The notes under the pieces are model-generated. The model worked only from the letters and a program-made list of their open reading frames with translations, did no database searches and had not been told where the DNA came from. Position numbers and translations under genes: made by a program. A DNA stretch of 49,930 nt, from NCBI GenBank assembly GCA_022340615.1, contig JAJDNO010000061.1, positions 1-49,930 of the forward strand. The letters are read 5' to 3'. This document shows positions 37,129 through 46,843 of the stretch, piece after piece (within the stretch, counting starts at the first letter, position 1; each line of letters begins with the position of its first letter). Source of the DNA: Gallionella sp. (GTDB lineage Bacteria > Pseudomonadota > Gammaproteobacteria > Burkholderiales > Gallionellaceae).

Positions 37129-38586
37129 TTACCGCCGCCAGAATTGCGGTGTGAACAGAATCAGCACCGTAAAGATTTCCAGCCTGCCGACCAGCATGGC
37201 GGTCGTGCATACCCATGTCTGGAAATCGGTTAATCCTGCATAGGTACTGGCTGGTCCGACCTTGCCGAGTCCGGGGCCGCAATTGTTTATCGATGCAAGT
37301 ACGGCGGTAAATGCCGAGATGAAGTCCATACCGCTTATCAGCAATATGAAGGTCAGCGTGACGACTGTCATAAAATACAGAAAGATAAATCCCAGCACCG
37401 CAAACGCTATGTTATTAGGCACCACCTGCCCGCCGATCTTCATCGGGTTGATCGCCGCCGGGTGCAGCAACCTAAGAAACTCGCGGCCGGCTTGCTTCAC
37501 CAGCACCAGGGTTCGGACCATCTTTATGCCTCCACCTGTCGACCCGGAGCTGGCAGCAATCGCGGTAAGGAACATCATCCACAGCGGCGCAAAGATCGGC
37601 CACCGGGAATAATCCACGCTGGCATAACCCGAACTGGTAGCGATAGAAACAACATTGAAACTTGCATAACGCAGTGCCACCCAATAATTCGAATACACAT
37701 CCTGCCACCTCAGGAAAAGCGCGATTCCGGCACAACTGGCCAGAATCAGGCCAAGCGAGGCCACCGCTTCCGAGTCGCGCAGGTACACTTTCAGCGACTT
37801 GCTGCGCCACACCAGAAAGTGCGTTGAAAAATTAACCACCGCGAACAGCATGAATACAATCATCACCAGCTCTATCAGCGGTGAATTGAAATAGCCGATG
37901 CTTGCATCATGCGTAGAGAAACCGCCCAACCCCATCGCCGAGAACGCATGACAAACAGCATCCAGCCAATTCATGCCGGCCCACTTCAAGGCGGCAATAC
38001 AGGCCAGGGTGATGGTCAAATATACAAGCCACAGATTGCGCGCCGTCTCGGCGATGCGGGGAGTCAACGCGGTGTCTTTCATGGGCCCCGGCGTCTCGGC
38101 CTTGAACAGTTGGCGCCCGCCGACACCCAGCAAGGGCAGGATAGCCACTGCCAGCACGATGATCCCCATTCCGCCCAGCCATTGCAATTCACATCTCCAG
38201 ACATTAATCGCGGGAGGCAGATAATCCAGGCCAACCAAAACCGTTGCCCCGGTGGTGGTTAAACCCGACATGGTTTCAAAATAGGCATCGGTAAACGACA
38301 GCCCGTTGATTACCAGAAGCAAGGGCAATGTTGCCACGGCAGGCATCGCCGTCCACATTGCAACGACCAGCAGGTAACCGTGCCGGACAGAAAGTTCGCC
38401 CTTGTAGCGGCGCGTCAACAGCCACATCAGAAATCCTATGGCCGAGGTCCAGACCATTGCCATCAAGAAATCGGACAGCGTCCCATCATCGTATATCCAC
38501 GATGCCGCCAGCGGAACAACATAGGTAACGCTGAATACCACCAGCATGAGACCCAATACGTGAATAACGGTCAGTGCGCGGTGCAT
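37129..38586 (-). CDS. trkH: Trk potassium uptake membrane protein TrkH
   Basis: 485 residues, polytopic, made of four pore-like repeats each with a selectivity-filter loop. The first is TMSGLTTTGATVLV and others follow at FSAMGLGGFSTHDASIG, SSGYASVDY and NCGPGLGKVGPAST. It forms the K+ channel of the Trk system, gated by TrkA. Its ATG overlaps the trkA stop by one base (TGATG), so the pair is translationally coupled. It is the last gene of a four-gene operon. Confidence 0.97.
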   Translation of the reverse strand: MHRALTVIHVLGLMLVVFSVTYVVPLAASWIYDDGTLSDFLMAMVWTSAIGFLMWLLTRRYKGELSVRHGYLLVVAMWTAMPAVATLPLLLVINGLSFTDAYFETMSGLTTTGATVLVGLDYLPPAINVWRCELQWLGGMGIIVLAVAILPLLGVGGRQLFKAETPGPMKDTALTPRIAETARNLWLVYLTITLACIAALKWAGMNWLDAVCHAFSAMGLGGFSTHDASIGYFNSPLIELVMIVFMLFAVVNFSTHFLVWRSKSLKVYLRDSEAVASLGLILASCAGIALFLRWQDVYSNYWVALRYASFNVVSIATSSGYASVDYSRWPIFAPLWMMFLTAIAASSGSTGGGIKMVRTLVLVKQAGREFLRLLHPAAINPMKIGGQVVPNNIAFAVLGFIFLYFMTVVTLTFILLISGMDFISAFTAVLASINNCGPGLGKVGPASTYAGLTDFQTWVCTTAMLVGRLEIFTVLILFTPQFWRR

Positions 38587-39959
38587 CAGAAAAAACCGAT
38601 TTTGACCTGAAACAGTTTCTCGACCTTGCGCACCATTACCTTGTCGATTACAAAGACGATCACATGATCCTCGGCTTCGATGACCAGATCATGGTGACCC
38701 ATGATGACATCTTCGCCACGCACGATTGCACCTATGGTCGCCCCCCTCGGCAGGTCAATCTCGTCGATGCGCCTTCCGACCACTCTGGAAGACTGGCGAT
38801 CGCCGTGCACCACCAGCTCAAGCACTTCGGCTGCGCCGCGCCGCAGGGAATGAACCGCCGCGACATCTCCCTGGCGAACGTAGGCAAGCAACGATCCGAT
38901 CGTGACATGCGCCGGCGAAAGCGCGATATCGATCTTGCCGCCCTGCAACAGATCCACATAGGCGCTGCGGTTGATCAGCGCGATTACCTTGCCAGCGCCG
39001 CCCTGCTTGGCGAGCAAAGCAGACATGATGTTGTTTTCGTCGTCGTTGGTCAGCGCGCAGAATACGTCCACCTCGCCGATATGCTCCTGGTGCAACAACT
39101 TTTCGTCCGTACCGTCGCCATTCAGCACCAGCGTGCTGGTCAGCTGGCCTGCCAGTTTCTGGCAGGACTTTTTGTTGTATTCGATGAGTTTGACCTGATA
39201 ATCGTGCTCCAGCGCCTTGGCCAGTCGCAATCCGATATTGCCGCCGCCAACGATCATCACCCGCTTGGAAGGCTTATCCATGCGGCGCATCTCCTTGAGC
39301 ACGCTGCGGATGTTATCTGTTGCGGCAATGAAGAATATCTCGTCGCCTTCCTCGATCACCGTCGTCCCCTCGGGAATCAGCGGACCGTGCTTGCGGAAGA
39401 TCGCCGCGACACGGGTATCGATCTGCGGCATGTTGGTGCGCAGGAAACTGAGCGGACGTCCCACCAGCGGACCGCCCTGGAAGGCTCGCACCGCCACCAG
39501 TGAAGCCTTGCCCTGGGAAAATTTCTGCACCTGCAGCGCTTCGGGAAATTCGATCAGCTTGACGATATAGTCGGTGAGGATCTGTTCCGGACAGATCGAA
39601 AAATCGACGCAGAAATTTTCCTTGCTGAAAACTTCCGGGCGCGCCAGAAAATCGGCCGAACGGATCCGCGCGATACGTGTCGGCGTGTTGTACAGGCTGG
39701 CCGCCAGCTTGCAGGCAACCATGTTGACCTCGTCACTCTGCGTGACAGCCAGCAGCATATCGGTATCGGCTATCCCGGCCTGTTCGAGCACCGAAGGATG
39801 GCCTGCATTGCCCGTCAGGGTGCGCAGATCGAAGCGGTCCTGCAACTGGTGCAGTTTCTCGGCATCGGTATCCACTACCGTGATGTCGTTTGCCTCGTTG
39901 ACCAGACTTTCCGCCACCGTGGAACCAACCTGCCCTGCACCAAGTATCAATATTTTCAC
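38586..39959 (-). CDS. trkA: Trk potassium uptake regulatory protein TrkA
   Basis: 457 residues with two RCK_N Rossmann halves (ILGAGQVGSTVAESL at 4-18 and MIVGGGNIGLRLAKAL near 234-249). Each half is followed by an RCK_C domain. It binds NAD(H) and ATP and gates TrkH at the inner membrane face. The length matches the family. It follows the inositol-phosphatase gene by 17 bases on the same strand. Confidence 0.97.
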   Translation of the reverse strand: MKILILGAGQVGSTVAESLVNEANDITVVDTDAEKLHQLQDRFDLRTLTGNAGHPSVLEQAGIADTDMLLAVTQSDEVNMVACKLAASLYNTPTRIARIRSADFLARPEVFSKENFCVDFSICPEQILTDYIVKLIEFPEALQVQKFSQGKASLVAVRAFQGGPLVGRPLSFLRTNMPQIDTRVAAIFRKHGPLIPEGTTVIEEGDEIFFIAATDNIRSVLKEMRRMDKPSKRVMIVGGGNIGLRLAKALEHDYQVKLIEYNKKSCQKLAGQLTSTLVLNGDGTDEKLLHQEHIGEVDVFCALTNDDENNIMSALLAKQGGAGKVIALINRSAYVDLLQGGKIDIALSPAHVTIGSLLAYVRQGDVAAVHSLRRGAAEVLELVVHGDRQSSRVVGRRIDEIDLPRGATIGAIVRGEDVIMGHHDLVIEAEDHVIVFVIDKVMVRKVEKLFQVKIGFF

Positions 39960-39976
39960 CCGGCCCCCTTATGAGC

Positions 39977-40810
39977 TTACAGCTGTGCCCTTATCCAGAT
40001 CTTCCATTCCCTGAACAGTTTTTCATCACGCGCCGCAATGACGGATCTCTGCCAGATATCGCCATTTGAAAAATCGTCGGTTTCGATGCAGCAGGCGTGA
40101 CCACCCGACTCAAGAAATATCAGCGCTCCGGCCGCATAATCCCAGAGCTTCTGGCCGCCGTGCAAATACATGTCATATCGACCGACCGCGGTATAACACC
40201 AGTCCAATGCGCTCGCACCAAAGTTGCGCTGCGATGAATATGGCGGATTGGCGGCCAGCTCCGTGACCAGCTTTTTGTTGAGGCGCTTCAGGTCCACACT
40301 GGCCAGGGCTTTGTTTAGCGGAATTGCTATTGCATGGTCATGCATTTTTTCGCCGTTCAGAAACGCGCCTCGCTCGTGTTCAGCGGCAAATATTTCGTTT
40401 CCGACCGGATCGAACACCACGCCCAGCACGCCCTTTCCGCCGCGCAGCAGCGCAACCGATACCGCAAAGTACGGCAGGCCGCGCACGAAATTTGACGTGC
40501 CGTCTATCGGATCGATACACCAAAGTCCGTCACGTCCCTCGTCCCATAGCGCATGCTGTTCAGCTTCGGTCATTTCTTCACCCAGCACCGGCACGTTGAC
40601 GATTGCCTGCAGCCTTTTGGCCAGCGCGCTTTGCGCTGCGATATCCGCCTCGGTGCACAGGCTGCCGTCACCTTTGTGCTGATGCACCACCTTGAGATAG
40701 CGCGGCATGATTTCTTCTGCAGTCACCAGCTTCACTGCCGCGATGACCGCCTTGAGCAGGGCGCTCATTCCGGCCGTGTTGTTCATGCCGGTCTGTGCAG
40801 AAGGGTTCAT
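39977..40810 (-). CDS. Inositol monophosphatase-family protein (SuhB-like)
   Basis: 277 residues. The Mg2+-binding motifs of the family are all present: GEEM (first metal ligand), DPIDGTSNFVRGLPYFAVSVAL and KLWDYAAGALIFLESGG. It dephosphorylates inositol phosphate or a related sugar phosphate; histidinol phosphatase or CysQ-type activity cannot be ruled out from motifs alone. The start ATG overlaps the thioredoxin-like stop (ATGA). It sits just before trkA in the same operon, a link with no obvious functional explanation. Confidence 0.9.
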   Translation of the reverse strand: MNPSAQTGMNNTAGMSALLKAVIAAVKLVTAEEIMPRYLKVVHQHKGDGSLCTEADIAAQSALAKRLQAIVNVPVLGEEMTEAEQHALWDEGRDGLWCIDPIDGTSNFVRGLPYFAVSVALLRGGKGVLGVVFDPVGNEIFAAEHERGAFLNGEKMHDHAIAIPLNKALASVDLKRLNKKLVTELAANPPYSSQRNFGASALDWCYTAVGRYDMYLHGGQKLWDYAAGALIFLESGGHACCIETDDFSNGDIWQRSVIAARDEKLFREWKIWIRAQL

Positions 40811-41388
40811 GCCGGGTTTTTCATTCCGTCTGGAGACTCACTGCGCCATTTGATCGAGCAGCCCATGCTCGCGATCTGTTCGCGAGGCCCCTGCCCGGTC
40901 CTGGCCACTTGCACCATCGCGTTGAACAGGTCGCGCGGCGCATCTGCCACGGCCTCCTTGCGCGATGCATCCAGCCTGCCGCGGTATTGCAGCTCCAGGC
41001 TGGCATTGAAGCCGAAAAAGTCCGGCGTGCATACTGCCCCGTAATCCATGGCAACCTGCTGCGTTTCGTCCCAGACATAGGGAAACGGGTAATCGTATTG
41101 CTTTGCTATCTTTCGCATGTTGTCAAAAGAATCCTCTTCATAGTCGGCAGGATCGTTTGACATGATCGCGATGGTATTGATGCCGTATTGTTGCAATTCG
41201 CGCGTATCGCGGATGATGCGGTCGCGGATCGACTTCACATAGGGACAGTGATTGCAGATGAACATCACCAGCAAGCCGTTCTTGCCGCGTGCATTGGAAA
41301 GGTTGTAACGCTTTCCGTCCACGCCGGGCAGATCAAAATCGCGGGCTTTCCACCCGAAATCACACAGTGGCGGTTGCAGACTGACCAT
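40807..41388 (-). CDS. Thioredoxin-like/AhpC-TSA family protein
   Basis: 193 residues with a thioredoxin fold and the dithiol site CNHC (C45, C48) in FICNHCPYVKSI. It resembles the AhpC/TSA-like redoxins common in cyanobacteria and betaproteobacteria. The cis-proline region is CTPDFFGFNASLELQYRG. No signal peptide is present, so it is cytoplasmic. Its in vivo partner is unknown. It opens the operon that continues with the inositol phosphatase, trkA and trkH. Confidence 0.85.
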   Translation of the reverse strand: MVSLQPPLCDFGWKARDFDLPGVDGKRYNLSNARGKNGLLVMFICNHCPYVKSIRDRIIRDTRELQQYGINTIAIMSNDPADYEEDSFDNMRKIAKQYDYPFPYVWDETQQVAMDYGAVCTPDFFGFNASLELQYRGRLDASRKEAVADAPRDLFNAMVQVARTGQGPREQIASMGCSIKWRSESPDGMKNPA

Positions 41389-41397
41389 TTCAATTTC

Positions 41398-41427
41398 CTG
41401 ACAAAATTATTGAAGCCATTATATTAT
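41398..41427 (+). promoter_or_regulatory. Candidate sigma70 promoter of rsmE
   Basis: CTGACA at 41398-41403 is followed by TATATT (41420-41425, spacer 16) or TATTAT (41422-41427, spacer 18). The rsmE ATG at 41461 lies 33 bases further on. The region separates two divergent genes. Confidence 0.45.
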
Positions 41428-41460
41428 CACGATGACAACACTGTTCATTGGCGCCCCCTC

Positions 41461-42189
41461 ATGCCGCGTTTCTACTGCCCCCCTCCGATCCCGCTCAGCG
41501 GATCATTCGATCTCCCGCCGGATGCTGCGCACCACGCTTACCGTGTGCTTCGATTAAGGATAGACGACCCGGTCGAAATATTCGACGGGATCGGCAATGC
41601 CTGCCATGGCAAGATTGCCGATCTCGGCCCCAGACAGGTAACTGTCGCCGGCATCGCCGAAAGCGCGAACAAACCCGAATCTCCGTTGCATACCGTGCTC
41701 GCGCAGGCGCTTTCCAGCAGTGAAAAGATGGATTGGGTAATCCAGAAATCTACCGAGCTGGGCGTCACGGAAATCCAGCCGCTTGCAACCGACCGCAGCG
41801 TGGCCAGGCTATCCGCCGAACGCACTGCTAGACGGCTCGAACACTGGCAGCAGGTTGCAATCTCGGCATGCGAACAATGCGGCCGCAACGTGTTGCCGCT
41901 GATACACAGGCCGCTGGACATCTTGGACTGGCTGCAGCAGGCCGGCGCGATGTCTGCAAGCCGGTATATTTTGCTGCCCGCAGGAACAGCCAGCCTGCAC
42001 GACCGTTCCAGGCCAGAACAGAAAGTTGTCTTGCTGGTCGGTGCGGAGGGCGGCTTTTCCCTGTCTGAGAGCGAGACAGCGATAAATTGCGGATTCATCC
42101 CGATCCGCCTGGGTGCCCGCGTAATGCGTACCGAGACGGCTGCGATCGCGGGGCTTGCAGCACTGCAAACTCTGTGGGGGGACTTTTAG
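41461..42189 (+). CDS. rsmE: 16S rRNA (uracil-1498-N3)-methyltransferase
   Basis: 242 residues. An N-terminal PUA-like domain (FYCPPPIPLSGSFDLPPDAAHHAYRVLRLR) is followed by a SPOUT methyltransferase domain with the trefoil-knot end LVGAEGGFSLSE and IRLGARVMRTETA. It methylates U1498 in the decoding region of 16S rRNA. The start ATG at 41461 is chosen because the coding similarity begins there; the longer upstream frame overlaps the thioredoxin-like gene. No clear ribosome site is visible. Confidence 0.96.
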   Translation: MPRFYCPPPIPLSGSFDLPPDAAHHAYRVLRLRIDDPVEIFDGIGNACHGKIADLGPRQVTVAGIAESANKPESPLHTVLAQALSSSEKMDWVIQKSTELGVTEIQPLATDRSVARLSAERTARRLEHWQQVAISACEQCGRNVLPLIHRPLDILDWLQQAGAMSASRYILLPAGTASLHDRSRPEQKVVLLVGAEGGFSLSESETAINCGFIPIRLGARVMRTETAAIAGLAALQTLWGDF

Positions 42190-42196
42190 CCGTCTA

Positions 42197-42502
42197 TCAA
42201 GTGGTGCAGAAAACATCCCGCATCATGCCCACCAGCTTGAGGGTGCGCAAATCGCCGATACGGTAGAAAACCCGATTTGCGTCCTTGCGTGTTGCCAATA
42301 CCCCCTTGTCGCGAAGTATCGACAGATGCTGGGATATATTGCTTTGCGATGTCCCCACCTCTTCTACAATGTCCTGCACACTGACTTCCTGATCCCCGAG
42401 TATGCACAGAATCTTCAGGCGCAACGGGTGTGCGATAGCCTTTACTGCTTCAGCGGCCTGGCGTATGTCCTCATCCCTGTCAATCAACTTGCTTGCCATC
42501 AT
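42197..42502 (-). CDS. ArsR-family repressor with a BigR/SqrR-like cysteine pair
   Basis: 101 residues, a winged helix-turn-helix protein. It opens with AIAHPLRLKILCILG, the recognition helix is in SQSNISQHLSILRDKGVL, and the wing is ATRKDANRVFYRI. The metal-binding ELCVC motif of ArsR/SmtB is absent. Two cysteines, C33 and C99, lie 66 residues apart, the same spacing reported for the persulfide-sensing repressors BigR and SqrR, and YgaV has the same LILC and VYC positions. It is probably a sulfide or redox sensor, but this rests on the motif alone. It diverges from gpmI across 106 bases. Confidence 0.92.
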   Translation of the reverse strand: MMASKLIDRDEDIRQAAEAVKAIAHPLRLKILCILGDQEVSVQDIVEEVGTSQSNISQHLSILRDKGVLATRKDANRVFYRIGDLRTLKLVGMMRDVFCTT

Positions 42503-42553
42503 TGTGTCCTAATCATGTTAATTTACCCGCCGAGCACCGTACCAAGCAGATCA

Positions 42554-42572
42554 AATTCGTCTAAAATGAATT
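42554..42572. promoter_or_regulatory. Possible operator: AATTC inverted repeat between arsR-type gene and gpmI
   Basis: AATTC at 42554-42558 and GAATT at 42568-42572 form a short inverted repeat with a nine-base spacer in the gap between the divergent genes. It could be the repressor's binding site, but the repeat is short and AT-rich. Confidence 0.25.
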
Positions 42573-42608
42573 ATCCTACAATTTACCATCTGCTTATATT
42601 CTACATCA

Positions 42609-44156
42609 ATGGACGTCACACCTGTTTTACTGCTTATTCTTGACGGATTTGGCTACCGTGAGGATCCGGATAGCAACGCCATCCTGGCTGCCCGCAAGCC
42701 AAACTTTGACAGGCTCTGGCACGATTATCCGCACACGCTGATCAACGCCTCCGAAAAGTTCGTCGGCCTGCCTTCCCTGCAAATGGGCAACTCCGAAGTA
42801 GGGCACCTCAACATCGGTGCGGGACGTGTGGTCTATCAGGACCTGAGCCGCGTCGACATTGACATTGAAGATGGCAGTTTCTATTCCAACCCGGCTCTGA
42901 GCAACGCCGTTTCCCTTGCCAGCAAGAGTGGCGGAGCGTTACATATCATGGGTTTGCTCTCGCCCGGCGGCGTGCACAGCCACGAAAATCACATATTCGC
43001 CATGCTCGAGATGGCCGCCCGAAACGGACTGAAAAAAATCTATCTGCATGCCTTTCTGGATGGACGCGATACGCCTCCCAGGAGTGCTGCGCAATCGTTG
43101 CGGTTGCTGCAGGAAAAGTGCACGTCACTAGGAGTTGGCCGCATTGCCAGCATCGTCGGACGCTATTATGCGATGGACCGGGACAATCGCTGGGAACGCG
43201 TACAGCTTGCCTTTGACCTGCTCACCCTGGGTCGTGGCGAATTTTCGGCAACCAGCGCACTGGAAGGTCTGGACTCGGCTTACGCCCGTGAGGAATCCGA
43301 CGAGTTCGTCAAACCCACCGCCATTGTTCCGGCTGGCACTGAACCGGTTGCAATGCAGGATGGCGACGTGGTGGTATTCATGAATTTCCGCGCAGATCGC
43401 GCTCGCGAGATTACACGTGCGCTGACCGACCAGGCTTTCAACGGATTTACCCGCGCCCATTTACCGAAATTGGCTGGCTTCGTCACGTTAAGCCGCTACG
43501 GCGAAGATTTCGATTTGCCCTGCGCTTATACCCCGCAACCGATACACAACGGCTTCGGTGAATATATTTCCAATCTGGGGTTGAAGCAGTTGCGCATCGC
43601 AGAAACCGAAAAATACGCCCACGTCACCTATTTTTTCAATGGCGGCAGGGAGCAGCCTTACCCCGGCGAAGACCGTATTCTGGTGCCATCCCCCAAAGTT
43701 GCCACTTATGACCTGAAGCCTGAAATGAGCGCATACGAAGTAACCGACAAGCTCGAAGAGGCGATTCTGAGCCGGCAATATCAAGCCATCATCTGCAACT
43801 ACGCCAACGGAGATATGGTCGGGCATACCGGCAACATGGCTGCGGCCAAGCTTGCTATCGAAGCCCTGGATAGCTGCATTGGTCGCGTGGTGAAGGCGAT
43901 GTTATCGACAGGCGGAGAAATCATAATCACCGCAGATCACGGCAATGCAGAGCAAATGCGGGATAACAATACGCACCAGGCCCATACCGCGCACACGCTG
44001 AACCCTGTTCCTTTCCTGTACATCGGGCGCAAGGCACAACTCGGCGAAAATGGTTCCCTGCGCGATCTTGCTCCCAGTTTGCTGGCTATGATGGGGTTGC
44101 CGCAACCTGCAGAAATGACCGGGCACAGCTTAATCCGTTTGTCCGATGAAAGATGA
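42609..44156 (+). CDS. gpmI: 2,3-bisphosphoglycerate-independent phosphoglycerate mutase
   Basis: 515 residues, normal length. The alkaline-phosphatase-fold metal site is seen at LILDGFG (D12) and at the phosphoserine in [15 protein letters not shown] (S62). Conserved [14 protein letters not shown] and [12 protein letters not shown] carry further Mn2+ ligands. It interconverts 3- and 2-phosphoglycerate in glycolysis and gluconeogenesis. It diverges from the ArsR gene and overlaps envC by four bases (ATGA). Confidence 0.98.
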   Translation: MDVTPVLLLILDGFGYREDPDSNAILAARKPNFDRLWHDYPHTLINASEKFVGLPSLQMGNSEVGHLNIGAGRVVYQDLSRVDIDIEDGSFYSNPALSNAVSLASKSGGALHIMGLLSPGGVHSHENHIFAMLEMAARNGLKKIYLHAFLDGRDTPPRSAAQSLRLLQEKCTSLGVGRIASIVGRYYAMDRDNRWERVQLAFDLLTLGRGEFSATSALEGLDSAYAREESDEFVKPTAIVPAGTEPVAMQDGDVVVFMNFRADRAREITRALTDQAFNGFTRAHLPKLAGFVTLSRYGEDFDLPCAYTPQPIHNGFGEYISNLGLKQLRIAETEKYAHVTYFFNGGREQPYPGEDRILVPSPKVATYDLKPEMSAYEVTDKLEEAILSRQYQAIICNYANGDMVGHTGNMAAAKLAIEALDSCIGRVVKAMLSTGGEIIITADHGNAEQMRDNNTHQAHTAHTLNPVPFLYIGRKAQLGENGSLRDLAPSLLAMMGLPQPAEMTGHSLIRLSDER

Positions 44157-45415
44157 CGTGTGTCGGGTTGCACGCAGTTATCGCTGAATTTGGCGGACGC
44201 AGGATAAAAAAACCGATCAGCGGTTCGGCTCGAGCCTGCAGCTGTTTTTTCCTGTTTTTTTTCGTCATTTCCCTGTCCGCCATGTTCAGTTGTGCTGCGC
44301 ACGCCAGCCAGCAGGAAGAACTGGAAAATCTGCGCAAACGTATTGCAGTCGTCCAGCAGATCATGGACAAAACCAGCGAATCGAAGACCGAGGTCGTCGA
44401 CGCACTGCGTGAATCTGAGCGCGCCATCAGCAACAGCAATCGCAAACTCGCTGAAATCTCCGCGCAGCTGCATGCTTCCGACCAGAAACTACGCAAGTTG
44501 CAGCAAAAGCAGAACGAACTGAGTTCCAGCATGACCGAGCAGCAATCGCTGCTCGGCAGGATGCTGTATCAGGAATACCTCGGCGGTAACAAGGAATACC
44601 TGAAGCTGATTTTGAACAGCCAGGATCCGAACCAGATATCCCGTGACCTTCTCTATTACCGGTACATAGCACGCGATCGCGCCGCCACCCTTGCCGCGAT
44701 GCGCAACAATCTGGCGGCACTGGGTAAGCTCAATACTGCGACACTTCAGCAGCGCGAAAAGCTGGCTTCGCTGCGCACACAACAGTCGGCGCAAAAAGCC
44801 TCTCTGGTCAAGGAGCAACATGCGCGGCGACTGGTCCTGGGCAAGATATCGCACCAGCTGCGCCAGCAACGTCGCGAAATCACACGTCTGCAGCGCGATG
44901 AGAATCGCCTCTCCCAACTGGTCAACCAGTTGACCAAGGTGCTCTCCCAGCCGGCGGGAACATCACTGCTGCATAATGACAAGCTTCCGGATAATCGCTT
45001 CGACGGCCGGCCTTTTGACCAGCTGAAAGGCAAGCTCGCATTACCGGTCAAGGGGGAACTTACCAATCGCTTCGGCACACCGCGCCCGGGCAGCACGGTC
45101 GACTGGAAAGGACTGTTTCTGAGAACTTCCGACGGGCAGCCTGTCAAAGCAATTGCCGCCGGTCGAGTGGTGTTTGCCGACTGGCTGCGCGGCTTCGGCA
45201 ATCTGATCATTATCGATCACGGCGAAGGGTATATGAGTTTGTACGCAAACAACGAAACGCTCTACAAACAGGTAGGTGATGTGCTGCGCGGCGGAGATAC
45301 CATTGCGGCGGCCGGCAATACCGGCGGCAACGAGAATTTCGGTTTATACTTTGAACTGCGCCACCGGAGCAAGCCGCTCGATCCGATGAAGTGGATGGCA
45401 ACAAAACAACGTTGA
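44153..45415 (+). CDS. envC: Murein hydrolase activator EnvC (degenerate M23 peptidase)
   Basis: 420 residues. An N-terminal signal region (about 28-52, [20 protein letters not shown]) precedes a long coiled coil (about 53-275, [19 protein letters not shown]). A C-terminal LytM/M23 domain follows (about 295-418). The zinc ligands are missing, with WKGLF at the HxxxD position and MSLYANN at the HxH position. It should therefore activate AmiA/AmiB-type amidases at the septum rather than cut murein itself. The pairing gpmI-envC-ctpA is widespread in proteobacteria. The start overlaps the gpmI stop. Confidence 0.93.
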   Translation: MTCVGLHAVIAEFGGRRIKKPISGSARACSCFFLFFFVISLSAMFSCAAHASQQEELENLRKRIAVVQQIMDKTSESKTEVVDALRESERAISNSNRKLAEISAQLHASDQKLRKLQQKQNELSSSMTEQQSLLGRMLYQEYLGGNKEYLKLILNSQDPNQISRDLLYYRYIARDRAATLAAMRNNLAALGKLNTATLQQREKLASLRTQQSAQKASLVKEQHARRLVLGKISHQLRQQRREITRLQRDENRLSQLVNQLTKVLSQPAGTSLLHNDKLPDNRFDGRPFDQLKGKLALPVKGELTNRFGTPRPGSTVDWKGLFLRTSDGQPVKAIAAGRVVFADWLRGFGNLIIIDHGEGYMSLYANNETLYKQVGDVLRGGDTIAAAGNTGGNENFGLYFELRHRSKPLDPMKWMATKQR

Positions 45416-45422
45416 GGAAACT

Positions 45423-46823
45423 ATGAAACTTTTGCACAAGGCGAGTTTGGTCGGACTGGGCTTGCTGGTCGGCGTGGGTATCAGCCTCCAATTTTCAGCG
45501 ATGGCGGAAAATGAGCCGCTCGCCACGCCCCTTCCAGTTGAAGAATTGCGCGCCTTCTCGGAAGTTTTTGGCCGCATCAAGAGCGATTATGTCGAGCCGG
45601 TAACCGACAAGAAGCTGATCACTGACGCGATCGCCGGCATGCTGAACGGTCTGGATCCGCATTCAGCCTACCTGGATGCGGATGCGTTCAAGGAACTCCA
45701 GGTCGGAACACACGGCGAATTCGGCGGACTGGGCATCGAAGTCGGGATGGAAGATGGCGTGGTCAAGGTCATTTCCCCGATTGAAGATACCCCTGCCTTT
45801 AAGGCAGGCATTAAACCGGGCGATTTCATCATCAAGATCGATGATACGTTGATCAAGGGCATGTCGCTGGACGATGCAGTCAAGCGCATGCGCGGCAAGC
45901 CGGGCAGCAAAATCGTATTAACCATAATCCGCAAAAGCGAACCCAAGCCGTTTGAAGTCACCCTGGTGCGCGCCGTCATCAAGGTGAAAAGCGTCAAATT
46001 CAAGATGCTCGAACCCGGGTATGGTTTCGTGCGCATCACGCAGTTTCAGGAAATGACTGGTGAGAACCTGGCTACAGCACTGGAAAAACTCGTCAAGGAA
46101 AACAAGGGGCCGCTCAAGGGTCTGGTGCTCGATTTGCGCAATGATCCGGGCGGACTCTTGACTGGGGCTGTTGCCGTTTCTTCAGCCTTCCTGCCGCACG
46201 GCGCACTGGTGGTATATACCGTGGGCCGTACCGAAGACGCGAAAATGCGCCTGACCGCCAATCCGGAAAATTATCTGCGCAACAGCAGCGAACAGGATTA
46301 TCTGGCAAAGTTGCCCGATTCAATCAAAAGCGTACCCCTGATCGTTCTGGTGAACGCCGGAACCGCGTCCGCTTCCGAAATCGTTGCCGGCGCGCTTCAG
46401 GATCACAAACGTGCCGTGATCATGGGCGAGCAGACTTTCGGCAAGGGGTCCGTACAAACAGTCCTGCCTCTGGGAAATGGTACCGGTATCAAACTTACTA
46501 CGGCGCGTTACTACACACCGGGAGGACGCTCCATCCAGGCCAGGGGCATTGAGCCTGATATTCTGGTAAAAGACCCTTCTTCGTCCGAACGCGATAGCGG
46601 CATGCTCCGTTTGCGTGAAGTGGATCTGAACAAACATCTGATCAATGACAGGCCGTCGCGCAACAGGAATCCCGAGGTAATTGATGAAAATGCCCCGCCT
46701 GCGCCGGACGCTGGTGAAAGTGGATCACTGCGTGCGCCGGCCGAATTCGGCTCCAGGGACGACTATCAGCTGAATCAGGCATTGAATCTTCTAAAGGGAA
46801 TGCAGATACTGCAAGGCAGATAA
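45423..46823 (+). CDS. ctpA: C-terminal processing serine protease (S41, CtpA)
   Basis: 466 residues. A signal-anchor segment (9-28), a helical N-terminal region, a PDZ domain (about 95-180, GGLGIEVGMEDGVVKVISPI) and the S41 protease core are visible. The catalytic dyad is S316 (NAGTASASE) and K341 (TFGKGSVQ), separated by the typical 25 residues. It acts in the periplasm and trims C-termini of envelope proteins, often with an adaptor lipoprotein. GAGGAAAC precedes its ATG, seven bases after envC. Confidence 0.97.
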   Translation: MKLLHKASLVGLGLLVGVGISLQFSAMAENEPLATPLPVEELRAFSEVFGRIKSDYVEPVTDKKLITDAIAGMLNGLDPHSAYLDADAFKELQVGTHGEFGGLGIEVGMEDGVVKVISPIEDTPAFKAGIKPGDFIIKIDDTLIKGMSLDDAVKRMRGKPGSKIVLTIIRKSEPKPFEVTLVRAVIKVKSVKFKMLEPGYGFVRITQFQEMTGENLATALEKLVKENKGPLKGLVLDLRNDPGGLLTGAVAVSSAFLPHGALVVYTVGRTEDAKMRLTANPENYLRNSSEQDYLAKLPDSIKSVPLIVLVNAGTASASEIVAGALQDHKRAVIMGEQTFGKGSVQTVLPLGNGTGIKLTTARYYTPGGRSIQARGIEPDILVKDPSSSERDSGMLRLREVDLNKHLINDRPSRNRNPEVIDENAPPAPDAGESGSLRAPAEFGSRDDYQLNQALNLLKGMQILQGR

Positions 46824-46843
46824 CTTAATTTTGCGGGTTCAGA

